Origin: Nematostella vectensis
Taxonomy: Eukaryota; Cnidaria; Anthozoa; Actiniaria; Edwardsiidae
Assembly (NCBI RefSeq): GCF_932526225.1
Contig: NC_064035.1
Span: 3,099,501-3,163,500, forward strand
Direction: 5' to 3'
DNA length: 64,000 nt
This document shows, piece after piece, positions 21,548-32,500 of the stretch. The notes under the pieces were generated by a model that had not been told where the DNA came from, did no database searches, and saw only the letters and a list, made by a program, of their open reading frames with translations. The position numbers were made by a program, and so were the translations under genes. The stretch's first letter is position 1; each line of letters opens with the position of its first letter.

Positions 21548-21643
21548 TGTGCACACTATTGAGTTGAAGTTTGTAGAGCTTTTATCCACCCTTTGCATAG
21601 AAGTCATTAATAAAAACCAAAGCCAAATGATTTATATAACGGC

Positions 21644-22753
21644 AAGAGACCATGATATAAGAGAACGAATCCCCGTGGCCCATGATGTCGTCCATGAAAG
21701 CTATTTTTAGATTGCGCGAGCTTGTCAATCATAGTATCCATATATGGTTCGTCGCGCCATATTTGGATATGGGCACCACGAGCTAGTACAATTTCACAAC
21801 AAATGTTTTCCCTCTGCACTTATTTACTTCGTTCGCTACCTGTTTTTATCCTTTTAGCTTCTCTTCAAGGCTCATGATCACAATGCTACTCATAGGGTGG
21901 TGTCCTGGTATCTGTTAGTTTATCTAATGTTCATTTATCTAAATGTTATATAAATAATTGAACGGGAAGACGTCGGGGAGACGGTCGAATTTGGAGTTCA
22001 TTCAAGATGCATCGTGCAGACTCCTAAAAAGGTCTTTTTCTCTGCAATTCGGTGAGATAGAATACCTAGGCACTCTCTATGTTATGTATTTTAATACAAA
22101 AAGGCCTTTATTTTTCTTTGATTTACAACATTTTTAGATGGATGAATTTCAATTATTCACGCAAATGTTCAGAAATCATGTCACTCAAGAAACCCTTGTC
22201 ACTGGAACAAGATTTACTTCAATATAAAGACTTGAAATCTTTTATTTGTGAAATACCTGTCTTAATAACCACAATATTGGTGTGAATATAATGGTATTAA
22301 GTTCTGGATGTATCTTTTTCATTAAAAGGGAATTGGAAGAGAATTTTGTTTTGTAAACACAGATTTAGGATTGATTGTTGTGTTATAATTTGCGAATCAG
22401 CAGTGAAAACTTTTACTGGGTAAGTTGATCGCAGATCCTAAAAACACGCACTCTATGCATTTCAATGTCCCAGAAACGGTTGATTGGACCCAGTGTACTC
22501 CATGGAAGATTATTTTCACAGCGTTCGTAAAAACGGAAGGTATTTTCAGTCAAAAAGATTTCCATAACAGCCTTTGCCGGTTCACATCGCTCAAGATGTG
22601 ATCGCGCGTAAGACTCGTGTTGTTAGGATACGTGAGCGCTAGCCAATCAGAGGCGTATCTTAAAATAACTGCTTGTTCTATAAATAGCTTTCACGGACGT
22701 CATCATTGGAACATACCCCAATACGGGGGATTCGTTCTCTTACATCATGGTCT
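21644..22753. mobile_element. ~1.1-kb element with long terminal inverted repeats
   Basis: The left end reads AGACCATGATATAAGAGAAC then GAATCCCCGT; the right end in reverse complement reads AGACCATGATGTAAGAGAAC then GAATCCCCCGT. Homology resumes inside (CGTCCATGAAAGCTATTTTTAGA against CGTCCGTGAAAGCTATTTATAGA), so the arms are about 68 bp. No transposase frame lies between them. Flanks ATAACGG and ATAACCC are similar but not identical, so the target duplication is uncertain. It lies about 100 bp past the PCGF poly(A) signal. Confidence 0.75.
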
Positions 22754-23385
22754 TTTGATAACCCGATCAAAGAGGCATATTCAAGAAACATGACAAGCCT
22801 CCTCAGAGGCTCAACAAAGGTAATGCCACAGTAAAATCAGTTATGTGAGATATCGAGAAAAATCAGATATGAATAAGTGGCTTTTTCGGCTCGAGTTTTC
22901 CTAGATGGTGCGATATAGTCTCTTGTGCAGCTGTGTCAGTATTAAATACCTTTTCGTTGTTATAGGATGGGGCGGGCGGGCGCCTATGCACTACTTTTAC
23001 CAAGATACAATCCTTTGGTAGCTAACCGCAGCAGAGAAAAATATACCCGTTAGCGAATCACGGCGAGGTTAGCCCACATGGGACTTCAAACCTCAATCTC
23101 TTACAGTTAAAACAAGTAAAATGCAAATAATTGCACGAGTATTCTGTAGTTCACCCAACAGGGGGAGTGGGAACCCTTGCGGGTGATCAACCCTGGGAGA
23201 TAAAGGCCGCCCATCGTTGGCTTTCTAGATAGACTAGCAGTTTTGGCGCAAAGTCGACTATCTTTGTGGCAATTATAGTTGTTCAAATACCAGCAGGTTT
23301 GCTTTTTCTCAGAATGAAAAATTGTCACACATGAAAACCTGTTAGCCGGCACGTACATAGATACACACGTACACACCTTTTAACA
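22754..23385. other. Intergenic between inverted-repeat element and ankyrin gene
   Basis: Unremarkable sequence. It should hold the 3' UTR of the minus-strand ankyrin gene ending at 23386; no AATAAA on the minus strand was clearly identified close to the stop. Confidence 0.4.
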
Positions 23386-24621
23386 TCAAACGCAAGACTC
23401 GCGCTCAGATTCTGGGAAAAAATGCATAACCTCATCCTCTATACCAGAAGCAATTCCTAGTTCCTGCAAAATAATAGTTCTCCCAATTAGTAGTAATAGA
23501 CCCTTATCGTCGGCAAGGTCTAGCAAGCCTTCGAATTCGTTCGTTTTCGCCGATACATCGGTCCCTGCTTCAATCAGAGTCAATACGCAGTTCGCATTGC
23601 CGTGATAGACGGCATCGTGTAGTGGCAGCCACCCATGCTCGTCTTGCAGATTCACGTCCGCTCCCTGATCTATGAGTAATTGCAAACACTCGTGACTACC
23701 TTCAATTGCTGCTCGATGCAAAGGTGTCAGACCATTAGGACCAGCTCTGTTTATGTCCACTGATCTGGATTTAATTATATGACACGCATCCACAAAATCA
23801 TCATTAGCGACAGCGATATCCAAAAGGACATCCGGTGGAAACGTTACTCTTTTCTTGGCTTGGCTTTTCGGGACTGTGTGTTCTCTCAGGGGGTGCGTTT
23901 GGCGTCTTGTAGGATCCTTTTTCGTTTTTTGTTTTCTAAAGTCTGTTTGAAATCTCAATCTGGTATTGAGATGAATAGTATTCAGTTCTTGTTTTGTTAG
24001 TGCTGTTGTTACTCTTCTTTCTTTTTCTATCTTTATTTCACCACCATAGTCTGTCTGGACTGATTCTAGGGAATCCATGCGAGATCGGTCAAGATCCGAA
24101 ACTCCCGAGTCAGCAATGCTTAGTTTACTTCCATCTGAAAGACTTGAGCGACGAGAATCACTCGCTTCCACAAGCAGGTCCGTCTTGCGCTTTCCTACAA
24201 GGCTTGCCAGCAATGGTAATACCCTCTTCTCATGCGGCACTCTCTCAAGTTCTTTAGCCACTCTTTGTTTTAACTTCCGAGGTTTGTTCAGGCTTTTGAG
24301 TCTTTCCTTGATCATATCATAACCCCCGTCTCTTGCCATCATTTTAGCAATTAACACAGTCATCTCGTCTTCGCTTGCGCAATCCAAAGGCATCATTCCC
24401 TGATTTGAAGTGGAGCGGGTATCAGCTCCATGCTGGAACAGCATCTCTGCCAACAATTGGTTGTTATCCATGGCGGCGAGATGTAGCGCCGTCCTTCCGT
24501 GTTTGTCTTTGCCATTAACGTCCACTGTTTGTCTGTCTAATAGGATTGAAACACTCAATAAATCATCGTCACGGCATGCCCTATGTAAAGTCTGAACTGT
24601 CATACTCGGATGTAAAGCCAA
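23386..24621 (-). CDS. Ankyrin-repeat protein with RVTF docking motif (protein phosphatase 1 regulatory subunit-like)
   Basis: One uninterrupted frame of 411 residues. Ankyrin repeats occupy about 7-85 (NGKDKHGRTALHLAAMDNNQ) and about 265-355 (AGPNGLTPLHRAAIEGSHEC and LQDEHGWLPLHDAVYHGN). The middle (100-255) is charged and Ser-rich, with SRRSSLSDG suggesting kinase sites. Just before the second ankyrin block is KKRVTFPPDVLL: RVTF (258-261) fits the RVxF motif that docks on the catalytic subunit of protein phosphatase 1. This motif-then-ankyrin order is known from PPP1R27, PPP1R16 and MYPT proteins, and the second block most resembles PPP1R27. PPP1R27 is much shorter; the extra N-terminal ankyrins make the orthologue assignment uncertain. 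The start is the first in-frame ATG. A single-exon gene among intron-rich neighbours might be a retrocopy or an intron-poor lineage form. Confidence 0.85.
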   Translation of the reverse strand: MALHPSMTVQTLHRACRDDDLLSVSILLDRQTVDVNGKDKHGRTALHLAAMDNNQLLAEMLFQHGADTRSTSNQGMMPLDCASEDEMTVLIAKMMARDGGYDMIKERLKSLNKPRKLKQRVAKELERVPHEKRVLPLLASLVGKRKTDLLVEASDSRRSSLSDGSKLSIADSGVSDLDRSRMDSLESVQTDYGGEIKIEKERRVTTALTKQELNTIHLNTRLRFQTDFRKQKTKKDPTRRQTHPLREHTVPKSQAKKRVTFPPDVLLDIAVANDDFVDACHIIKSRSVDINRAGPNGLTPLHRAAIEGSHECLQLLIDQGADVNLQDEHGWLPLHDAVYHGNANCVLTLIEAGTDVSAKTNEFEGLLDLADDKGLLLLIGRTIILQELGIASGIEDEVMHFFPESERESCV

Positions 24622-25719
24622 TCTGTGGCAACAGCTATTTGTTTAACATGCGCACACTGGATTTGGTGGTTAGTCCTTCTAGGCGCACAGTACTGGCAGC
24701 ATTAAAGCTGTTACGAACAGATCTTTAGGTCTTTTATCCAATCTACATCGCCATAAACACTGCCTGTAAACACTTGCTCAGAATTGGTTCTATTGTTAGC
24801 ACTGACTTCATTTCCCTGGGGGGCTCTCGTGAATTACTTTGACGTGCCAGCCCGCACTCATTAGCGGCGGTAACCCAATAAAAACATGATCACTCCCAAC
24901 ACAAGCCCACCACTATCACAAACATCGCATTAATAAACTCGTTGTTTTGAATCCTTTGAGCTTCAGCGCTCATTGCTCTGGTCTAAGACCAGTTTCCCGC
25001 CGATGCTGTCTAAGCTGTTATAATTTTGTGTGTGTGATAATTTCAATACCGTATTCTTTCCAATTGCTTGAACAAGTAGATCACAGATGCCAAACCATCT
25101 ACTTAATTTGTGAGACAGGAGGTTTTTGGGTGGATTTCATTCAAGTAATCTAGAACGGATTTATTGTTTAGAGGCGAATTGTTTTGGTACCTTTGATTTT
25201 GCCGACAGTCTCAGGTAACAAAAGAGCACAAACCAGGTTAAGTGTTGATGGTAAAACAATAAGTATACTGAGCCTTAGGAAGTGCTAATTTGGTGCGAGG
25301 TCCTTTAGATGAAAAATTCATGTTATGATTGGTATACAGGAGTGTAGGCGGCCCAGCCCATACATTTGCCGTTGATGACAACGCTTTCAGTAGATTCGAT
25401 GGCATGCAATACTATATTAATCATGATAACTAATATATAGATTTAGGCACTGCCTAAAAGCGGAGCCAGCATTGAACACCTTTTGTGTTAACTGATAGAG
25501 GTATTTTGGGGGATCTAGGATCCTGCTTTTTACTGAGATTTATTTATTGTACCAACCAAATGTATCCAGGGCTTATTCAATAATTTAAATTATGCAGTAC
25601 ATCAAAGTTAACAAACACAATTCCTGGTGTGAATATGGCTGTAAAAGTTGTCTAATGGTAAATTCTTATGTCCCATCATAGAAGTTCCATTATGAATATT
25701 TTTTTTTAATCAAAACAAT
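24622..25719. other. Intergenic, upstream of the minus-strand ankyrin gene
   Basis: No gene supported. It presumably holds the ankyrin gene promoter near 24622-24900. Short open frames only. Confidence 0.45.
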
Positions 25720-27090
25720 ACTCCGACAAGCTTTGCCCTTGTGCAGAATATGTCAAGGATGTAACAGCATCCCAAAGATTTGAAATAATATATTTAGACT
25801 GTTTAGATTCCATACTGTAATTTTTATGTATTGATTTAGTGGCGATTCTCTCCTTCATTATTGGACAGAATATTCAGAAAAAATTCTGGAAATTAAAATC
25901 AAAAAATATATCTCCTTTCAATGCATTTCATATTGGTGCACCCACCCTTCACCATATAGTGGCCTTGTTGTTGGTGGCCTACTCCAAAATGAATGCAATG
26001 AAGAAAAAACAGATTGATTTTCGAAGCAAATCTTAAAAAAACATCTAAGGCATCACTGACAGTGCTAAAATGCTAACTTCTAATTTCAAACCAAACCCTT
26101 TCATTGATCTATGTTTGGGGTAGAGAGGAAGCAAAGGATATCAATTGACTAAAAAATAGTCGAAGGGAGAGGAGATATAAAGGAAATTGACTCAACTTGA
26201 AAGGTTTGGTGAAAAAAATATAACAGTATGAAAAATAATTTGATTGAGCATTCCTTGACATTTCCCCTTTCCCATTATCTTAACCCTTTCACCACCACAG
26301 GCCTCTAAAAAGGCCATGTCTATGCTATTCAAGCTATATGAACAGAATTCTATTATTGAAAAAGAACAAGGTTTTGCTAGTATTATGAAGTTTAAGTATC
26401 TTGCCCTAAAAAACCCTTCCCTCAATAAAAGTTCTATTAATGTACATTTGTAAAGCTACATTCTGACAAGCTTTGTCCTTGCGAAGAACAAGTAATGGAT
26501 GAAACAGGGTTTCAAAGATAGAATATAGTGTCAGACACAATTTTAGATAAGATGCAATACTGAAGTTTTAATGTACCATTTTAAGTGGTGATTTTCGTCA
26601 TGGAAATTAATATCTACAAATATACATCCAGTAATGCATTGTATTTTGGTGTTTTTAGAAACCCTGGATCCAACCATTCCAATGGAATAAATCTAAATAA
26701 ATGTAAGGGGAAAGAGACTTGGAAAAGAAATCCTAAAAAGAAGATATAAATGAAAGTACTAAATGAAAATTTTTAATTTAAAAATCAAATCTGTTCATTT
26801 ATTTATTTTTTGTGTAGAGGGGAAATAGCAAAGAGCTTTAATTGCATAAAAAATGTCAACAGGGAGAAGGAAATATGACTCTTTTTTAAATGTTTGAAAA
26901 TAAAATATAATAACAATAATGTGACAATTTTATTCAGTACTTTCCTAAAATATCCCCTTTCCCATTATCTTTAGGTTGATATAAAACTGTTTTCTTTACA
27001 GATTTATTGTTTAAAAAGCAAAAGTTTGTTTTTAGTTTTATATAATATAAGTATCTTGTTCTAAAAAAAACCTATTGAGTGTGTACTGCT
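25720..27090. repeat. Diverged tandem duplication, ~700-bp unit
   Basis: Landmarks recur in the same order at roughly 650-740-bp spacing. ACAAGCTTTG(C/T)CCTTG is at about 25727 and 26466, AATGCATT(T/G)...TTGGTG at 25920 and 26633, and GTAGAG(A/G)GGAA at about 26119 and 26815. CCCCTTTCCCATTATCTT is at about 26265 and 26955, and TAAGTATCTTG at about 26394 and 27048. The copies are heavily diverged and have small indels. Neither has coding potential. Confidence 0.7.
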
Positions 27091-27489
27091 GAATCACATA
27101 GTAATGCCCTAGTGATTTGAGCCCCCTCCCTTATGGTCCTGGGGAAGTCAGGGGTTAATGTGGGGTTTTAGATTACTTTTTAACCAGAATATATCAAGAG
27201 GGGTGGTGATATTGACTGTTTTTGACTCTTAACATAGAAAAAGGCTTTTATTATAGTCTAATACCCCACCCTTCCCTGGGACCATGTGTGTGGGGGTATC
27301 AGATGACTAGTGAATAAGAACTCCCTACTGTTATCTTTTAAGACATGGTTTTCAATTCTCATGTCTTCCAGTCTTTAGCATTCATCTTGGCCCTCAGGTA
27401 GTCCCTGGTTCATAAAAGAGTGAAATTTCTTACAAACAATCTTTTCATCAAGACATTCATAATCTGACTAATTTAATGGAACTCAAAGA
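27091..27489. other. Intergenic, no feature recognised
   Basis: Contains two C-rich phrases (about 27120-27140 and 27265-27285) in opposite sense and no open frame. It ends at the 5' truncation point of the LINE fragment. Confidence 0.4.
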
Positions 27490-27971
27490 AGATCATGAGA
27501 CGGACAAAGATAAAGATTTACAAGCCATTGGTACTTTCGGTTTTATTGTACAGTTGCGAGACGTGGAAGATGAACAAGAAAGATGATAAATTGCTAGATG
27601 TATTCCAACAGAAGTGTCTGAGAAGGATATTGAAGATTAGTTGGAAAGACCATGTAACGAATGAAGAGGTACAGAGAAGAGCGGGAGTACATCAATTGAG
27701 CAGTGAAGTGAAGAGACGGCGATGGAAAATGATCGGACACGTGTTGAGACAAGGAGGAGAAAATGACTGCAGCGTAGCATTAACTTGGACACCAGAAGGC
27801 AGAAGGAAACAGGGAAGACCCAAAACAACATGGCGAAGGACTGTGGAAAGGGAGAGAGGCGAGGCGGGGTGGAGGAACTGGGACGAGGTGCGGTCAAAAG
27901 CAGCAGACATGGAAAAGTGGAAAAGCACTGTGAAGGCCCTATGTGCCACACGGCACCAGGAGGACAGGTAA
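27490..27971 (+). mobile_element. 5'-truncated LINE: C-terminal part of a reverse transcriptase ORF
   Basis: A 158-residue frame resembles the segment after the RT palm and thumb in RTE/CR1-type LINEs: IYKPLVLSVLLYSCETWKMN, FQQKCLRRILKISWKDH, WKMIGHVLRQG, GRPKTTWRRTVERE, ending in a stop. The catalytic RT and endonuclease portions are absent. 5' truncation is the usual fate of LINE insertions. A poly-T stretch near 28030 may mark a different boundary. Confidence 0.82.
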
Positions 27972-28861
27972 CAGGTAATTTAATGCAGACAATTACAACA
28001 ATACATATTGGCAAAAGGGGTGGAATTTTTTTTTTTCCTCGGTAAGGAAAATTTCTCTTGTTAGTTCTTAGGACTAAGAGCACAGAATATAAAAACAAGA
28101 ACGGTCTTCTTTAGCAGTATATGACAAATGCAAGACGATACTGGTTAGCCTTTATGAAATATTTCAACACAATCAAGATATTTCAACACAATCAATTCAG
28201 AAGAATGTCAAAACAAAAGGTGTTATGCTCAAATAATTGTAATACTAAGTTAAGTACTCGCATTCTCAAAGCAAAAAAAAAGGACAACAAAAAGCCTAAT
28301 AACTGTCATATCCTCAATAGACAATACAAATCGTCGTCTGAAACTCACCTTGCATTGTTTTTGTCGCTTTCTTGTGGTTGTTTTCACTTTTTAATGTGAA
28401 CTGTTACTTACTTAAATTTACTAGCTAAAACCAGACATATCCCTACATAAATCTTAGCGTAAATGAATGTTAGTAGATCTCCTCTAGTTGATTTTATCCT
28501 AAAGTCACAATATTTGAGGCAAAAAGAAAAAATCATCGCATGACAAGAACTTTTTCCTTGCTCCGTGCTTGTATTTAGCCGCCTTTATGGGGCCGAGTGA
28601 GGCCTGGGAGTTGCGCGGCTGACTGACTGGCTGGCTGGCTGGCGAGTGACACCACAGGGTACCCGCGCAATGACCACAAAACCAAGTCGCATAGTTATAC
28701 CATATTTCTATACCTATAGAGCTCCGCTATGATGCTAGATAGGCAAATTATCGGTAACCTTTCTGGGTAACTATCTACCTACATAAATGTGCGCCCCGGT
28801 ATGTGCAAAGGCATGCCCGTAAACAGGCACAGATTGCGTCCGGCTTGGCTTAGATTTCTAA
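27972..28861. other. Intergenic, no feature recognised
   Basis: AT-rich with an A-run near 28270 and a TGGC tetranucleotide patch near 28630. No gene supported. Confidence 0.4.
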
Positions 28862-29039
28862 AGGTTGGTTCACACTTGGACGTAAAAGCAGCACATGTAA
28901 TTTTCCGATTCTCACTGGAACGCAAGCGCAGGACGAAGCACAAGAGAACGTATGATTTTCTTGTGCTTGCGCTAGTGTTTGACTGATTCTCACTTGCGAT
29001 GCGCTTCCGTTTGCGCTCTTAAGTGAGAACCAACCTTAA
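28859..29039. mobile_element. PIF/Harbinger-like MITE with TAA target duplication
   Basis: Element 28862-29036 (175 bp) starts AGGTTGGTTCACACTT and ends, in reverse complement, AGGTTGGTTCTCACTT. It is flanked by TAA at 28859-28861 and 29037-29039. A 3-bp TWA/TAA target duplication fits PIF/Harbinger elements. Inside are CGCAAGCGCAGGACG and its inverted counterpart (CTTGTGCTTGCGCTAG), giving extra hairpin potential. No transposase. Confidence 0.8.
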
Positions 29040-29562
29040 TGAATCGCACCAACACTCTGATATACAGATGAATGCTTTCCATATTTATTCCAGTTACACT
29101 GCTATACACGTCTGATTTTAAGTTGAGGCTGGGTTATTCTTTTTTTTTTTTTTGGAGCAGTAAAAGGCTGAAAACGGTCTAAGGGATATATCTCAGGGCA
29201 TATAAAGATATAATGGTTGCAGTGTTAGCCATTTTATCTGGTATTTTGACTGTTTTGATGAGAGCCGATACTGTTTTTCCTACCACAGTGGCCGGATGCA
29301 TTATCTTCAAGCCGAAGACTGTTTTCTAATTATTAGGTTGCATTTCTACATATTTGGTTTCTCACGGCTGACACCCAGGGTTCCCGAGGATGGTTTATCG
29401 AGGACCGGGCGATAGGTTCGCGCATGATGCCCTCATGTCGGGGGGCACCCTGTGTTAATTAATATCTGCCGAGTTACCAGGCCCGTTTGGTCTCGCAAGG
29501 CCTACAGGGTAACAAAGCCGCCATTTTTACTCAGGTCTCATTCAGCCGCGAACCGAAGCAAA
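29040..29562 (+). other. Upstream region and 5' UTR of CCDC47
   Basis: No coding content. GC rises from about 29350, as expected near a promoter. A frame opens at 29452 in line with the CCDC47 start but without an upstream ATG that suits the family; the ATG at 29563 lies in AAGCAAAATGGCG, a good initiation context. Confidence 0.4.
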
Positions 29563-32500
29563 ATGGCGCTTGTAACCGGTTGTATCAAGTCTTTACGACC
29601 ATGGTTCATTATGATTTTGATATTCTTGGTCTTCTTTCTCGTATATGTTACCTCTACAGAAGATAACGGAGTTACCTCTAACGAGAATTCTAATGATTTT
29701 GCGGAGTTTGAGCAAGAGGGCGAGGAGGAAGAAGAGGACGTTTCTGATGCAGAACCGCAACAGGAATCTAATTCTCCTCAAACCGGTCAGCCACCAAACA
29801 ATAAGGGTGAGTTATGGACGGCGCACTGTAGTTTAAGGATAAGGCAATAACATGGTGTTTTAGTTGGTTATGAGTCAGTCACCGCGAAAATAATGTAAGT
29901 TACTAGCTATAGTTAATAACACGTGAAAGCACTCTCTTCAAGTATTTCTCTTAAAATATAAAACTGTTAATAAATTGTAACACGCCGAAGTGCTCTGCGT
30001 AATTTATTACAAAGTGTTTATGTAGGCATGCTTGTTTTGTGAAGGTAGATTTAGAAATTTGCGTTAATTTTGTTTCTAATTTAATAAACAAGTGAATAAA
30101 ATAGTCTAAATACCAAACAATGATGAGTACCTGACTTACTTTATAAACCAATTTTGCTATTTTTGGAACATTTCAAGAAACATTGCACTGTGAGAGTTCA
30201 TGTGCCCTGTATAAGCCAACACACTATACTCTCACTTTCCATGGATGTATGTCTTAAAATTGAAAAGAAAAGAAATTGAAACAAAATTATCTTAAATGAA
30301 GCACAATGGTCAACTTCTGCACTGAACCAACAATGAAATTTCACTTTTATTTTCCATAATTGAGTTTCGAGAAGAGTAAATCTTGTTTCTTACTTAGGTC
30401 AATGAGAGAGTGACTTGGAACAAATCTTTAAAATATACCCTTGTTTGATATGCCTTTTTCACACATACACATTTTTGTGGTGGTTCTTGATATTATTATT
30501 AAATGGAGAAATCCGTTTTTAAATCCAGAAGAGCCCCAAGAAGAGGAAAAAGATGAGGAAGAGACATCTATTGAGGTATTTATGACCAATTGGTTCCAGT
30601 CCAACACCAATTTTAAGCGGATACCCTGTGGGGCCCCATAGTCCTAGAAAAGTGGTATAGCTATACAATAAAGTTCCAGTGGTCACAATGGGATGCCTGT
30701 GTTTTCCGTATGTCCTTTCCTTTGCGTCTCTGATTGGTCAAAAATCAAGTTGGGCGAAAGTGGGAACGTGGGCATACTGGAAAAAACGAACACGCTACAA
30801 AGCCAAAGCTTTATATTATATAAGATCTTTATTAAAAATAATCCCGACAGACAGACGTGGCGGGTTACAAACCATTAACTACTTATATACTTCTCTACTA
30901 AATAAGGTTAAAAAGACATCTATTTACAAAACAGCGTTTGAAACGCTCAGTCTTTACTTGCGGCAAGATAAAATCATGCCTCCTTTTCCTCAGGCTGCGG
31001 GTTTTTCGTTTCGGCAGCATGCAACTCAGGCAGTGGTTGTCATCTGATGTTATCCTCTCCCATAGTTTGACGTCCCTATCTGATTATTTCTGCAATTGGT
31101 GTGTAACTGGTTGTGTACTCGTATCTAGCAGCACGCTTATAAAAACGATTGACTTGCAATAAATACTTGCTGTCGTATACACAGGCCCAGACTTCAATAG
31201 CATAATAGAACAGGGACATAATGAGACTGTCAAACAAAAGAGTAAGTTCTTGCATGGTGTATCCATAAAATTTACAAACTCTTAAAATGTATAACCTACT
31301 GCTGGCCTTAGAAATCATTTGTTCAAAATGAGTGTCCCAATTACATGGTTATTCATTGAACGTCACGCCTAGTAATTTAAGTTCCTCTTTCCTACTTATG
31401 GTCTGGTTCAGGTTCTGGAATGGGCTTCTTTGTCCTCCCCCTGACTACCATTTCCCATGTTTTGGAGAGATTTAGCGTCATCCGATTTTCCTTTGACCAA
31501 TCCTTGATATTCTGAACTTCAACTGAAGATAAATCAGCAGAGTTATGTCGTTGAGGAATGCTCAGCGTGATGTCATCAGCATACTTAACCAAGAGGATCT
31601 TACTAGGGTTGACCGGGATAATGTCGTTCACCATAATAGAAAACAAGACAGGTCCCAACACAGTCCCTTGAGGAACACCTCTGTCGATCTCTACAAACTT
31701 CGTTGACACTCCATCCACCCCCACCCTTTGTTTACGGTTACCCAAAAAGCTAACAATCCAGTTAATGACATAAGGACTAATGTCATAGGACTTAAGCTTT
31801 CTGCATACTATCTCATGGGAAACAGAGTCGAAGGCCTTGCTAAAATCAAAAGAAAATACTCTGACGAAGTCAACGTCCTTGTCTAACCAGTTTAGCCAAT
31901 GGTGCTGACACTTAAGCAAGGCCATGGTGGTATTGTGGCCTTGCTTATAGACAAACTGATCAGATCGTATTTGTGAGTTCAGAGCAGATGACACTTCTTG
32001 TTTGCAGACCAGCCTTTCGATGATTCTCATTATGATGTTAGTCAATGATATAGGGCGTAACTGATTGCATTCGTGCAATGGCGATTCTTTGGGAATGGGT
32101 GTCACGTTAGCTAGTTTCCACAGAGAAGGGACCATTTGATGTTTCAGAGAGCTGTTGAAGATTTTGGTAATGACAGGTGCCAGGTGATGGCCGTAATCCC
32201 GCCAGAGCCAATATGGGAACTCATCAGGCCCAGAAGCAGTTCTCTTTTAATGAATTAAGAGATTTGTTACTGCATGCTTGTCGTTAGAAGGGACTTTGCA
32301 ACCCTCAGGTATCGGCACTAGCGCCGGAGCTTTATATGCATCATCCGTGTTAATGGCCTGGAAATAGGTGTTGATTTCATCAGGCTGTAGCACTATACTA
32401 ACAGGAGTCCCCTGCGATTTCCTTTCCGTAATCCTATTCGCTACGTCCCACCACCCCTTGGAGCCCCTAGAGTGTTCCTTGCTTTCATTCTGAACAGACA

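Noticed and set aside
27637-28098. Minus-strand open frames of 85-153 residues opposite the LINE fragment
   Set aside because: Antisense shadows of the LINE frame on the plus strand.
29452-29562. Upstream extension of CCDC47 exon 1
   Set aside because: No in-frame ATG of suitable context; the extension would put a positively charged segment before the signal sequence.
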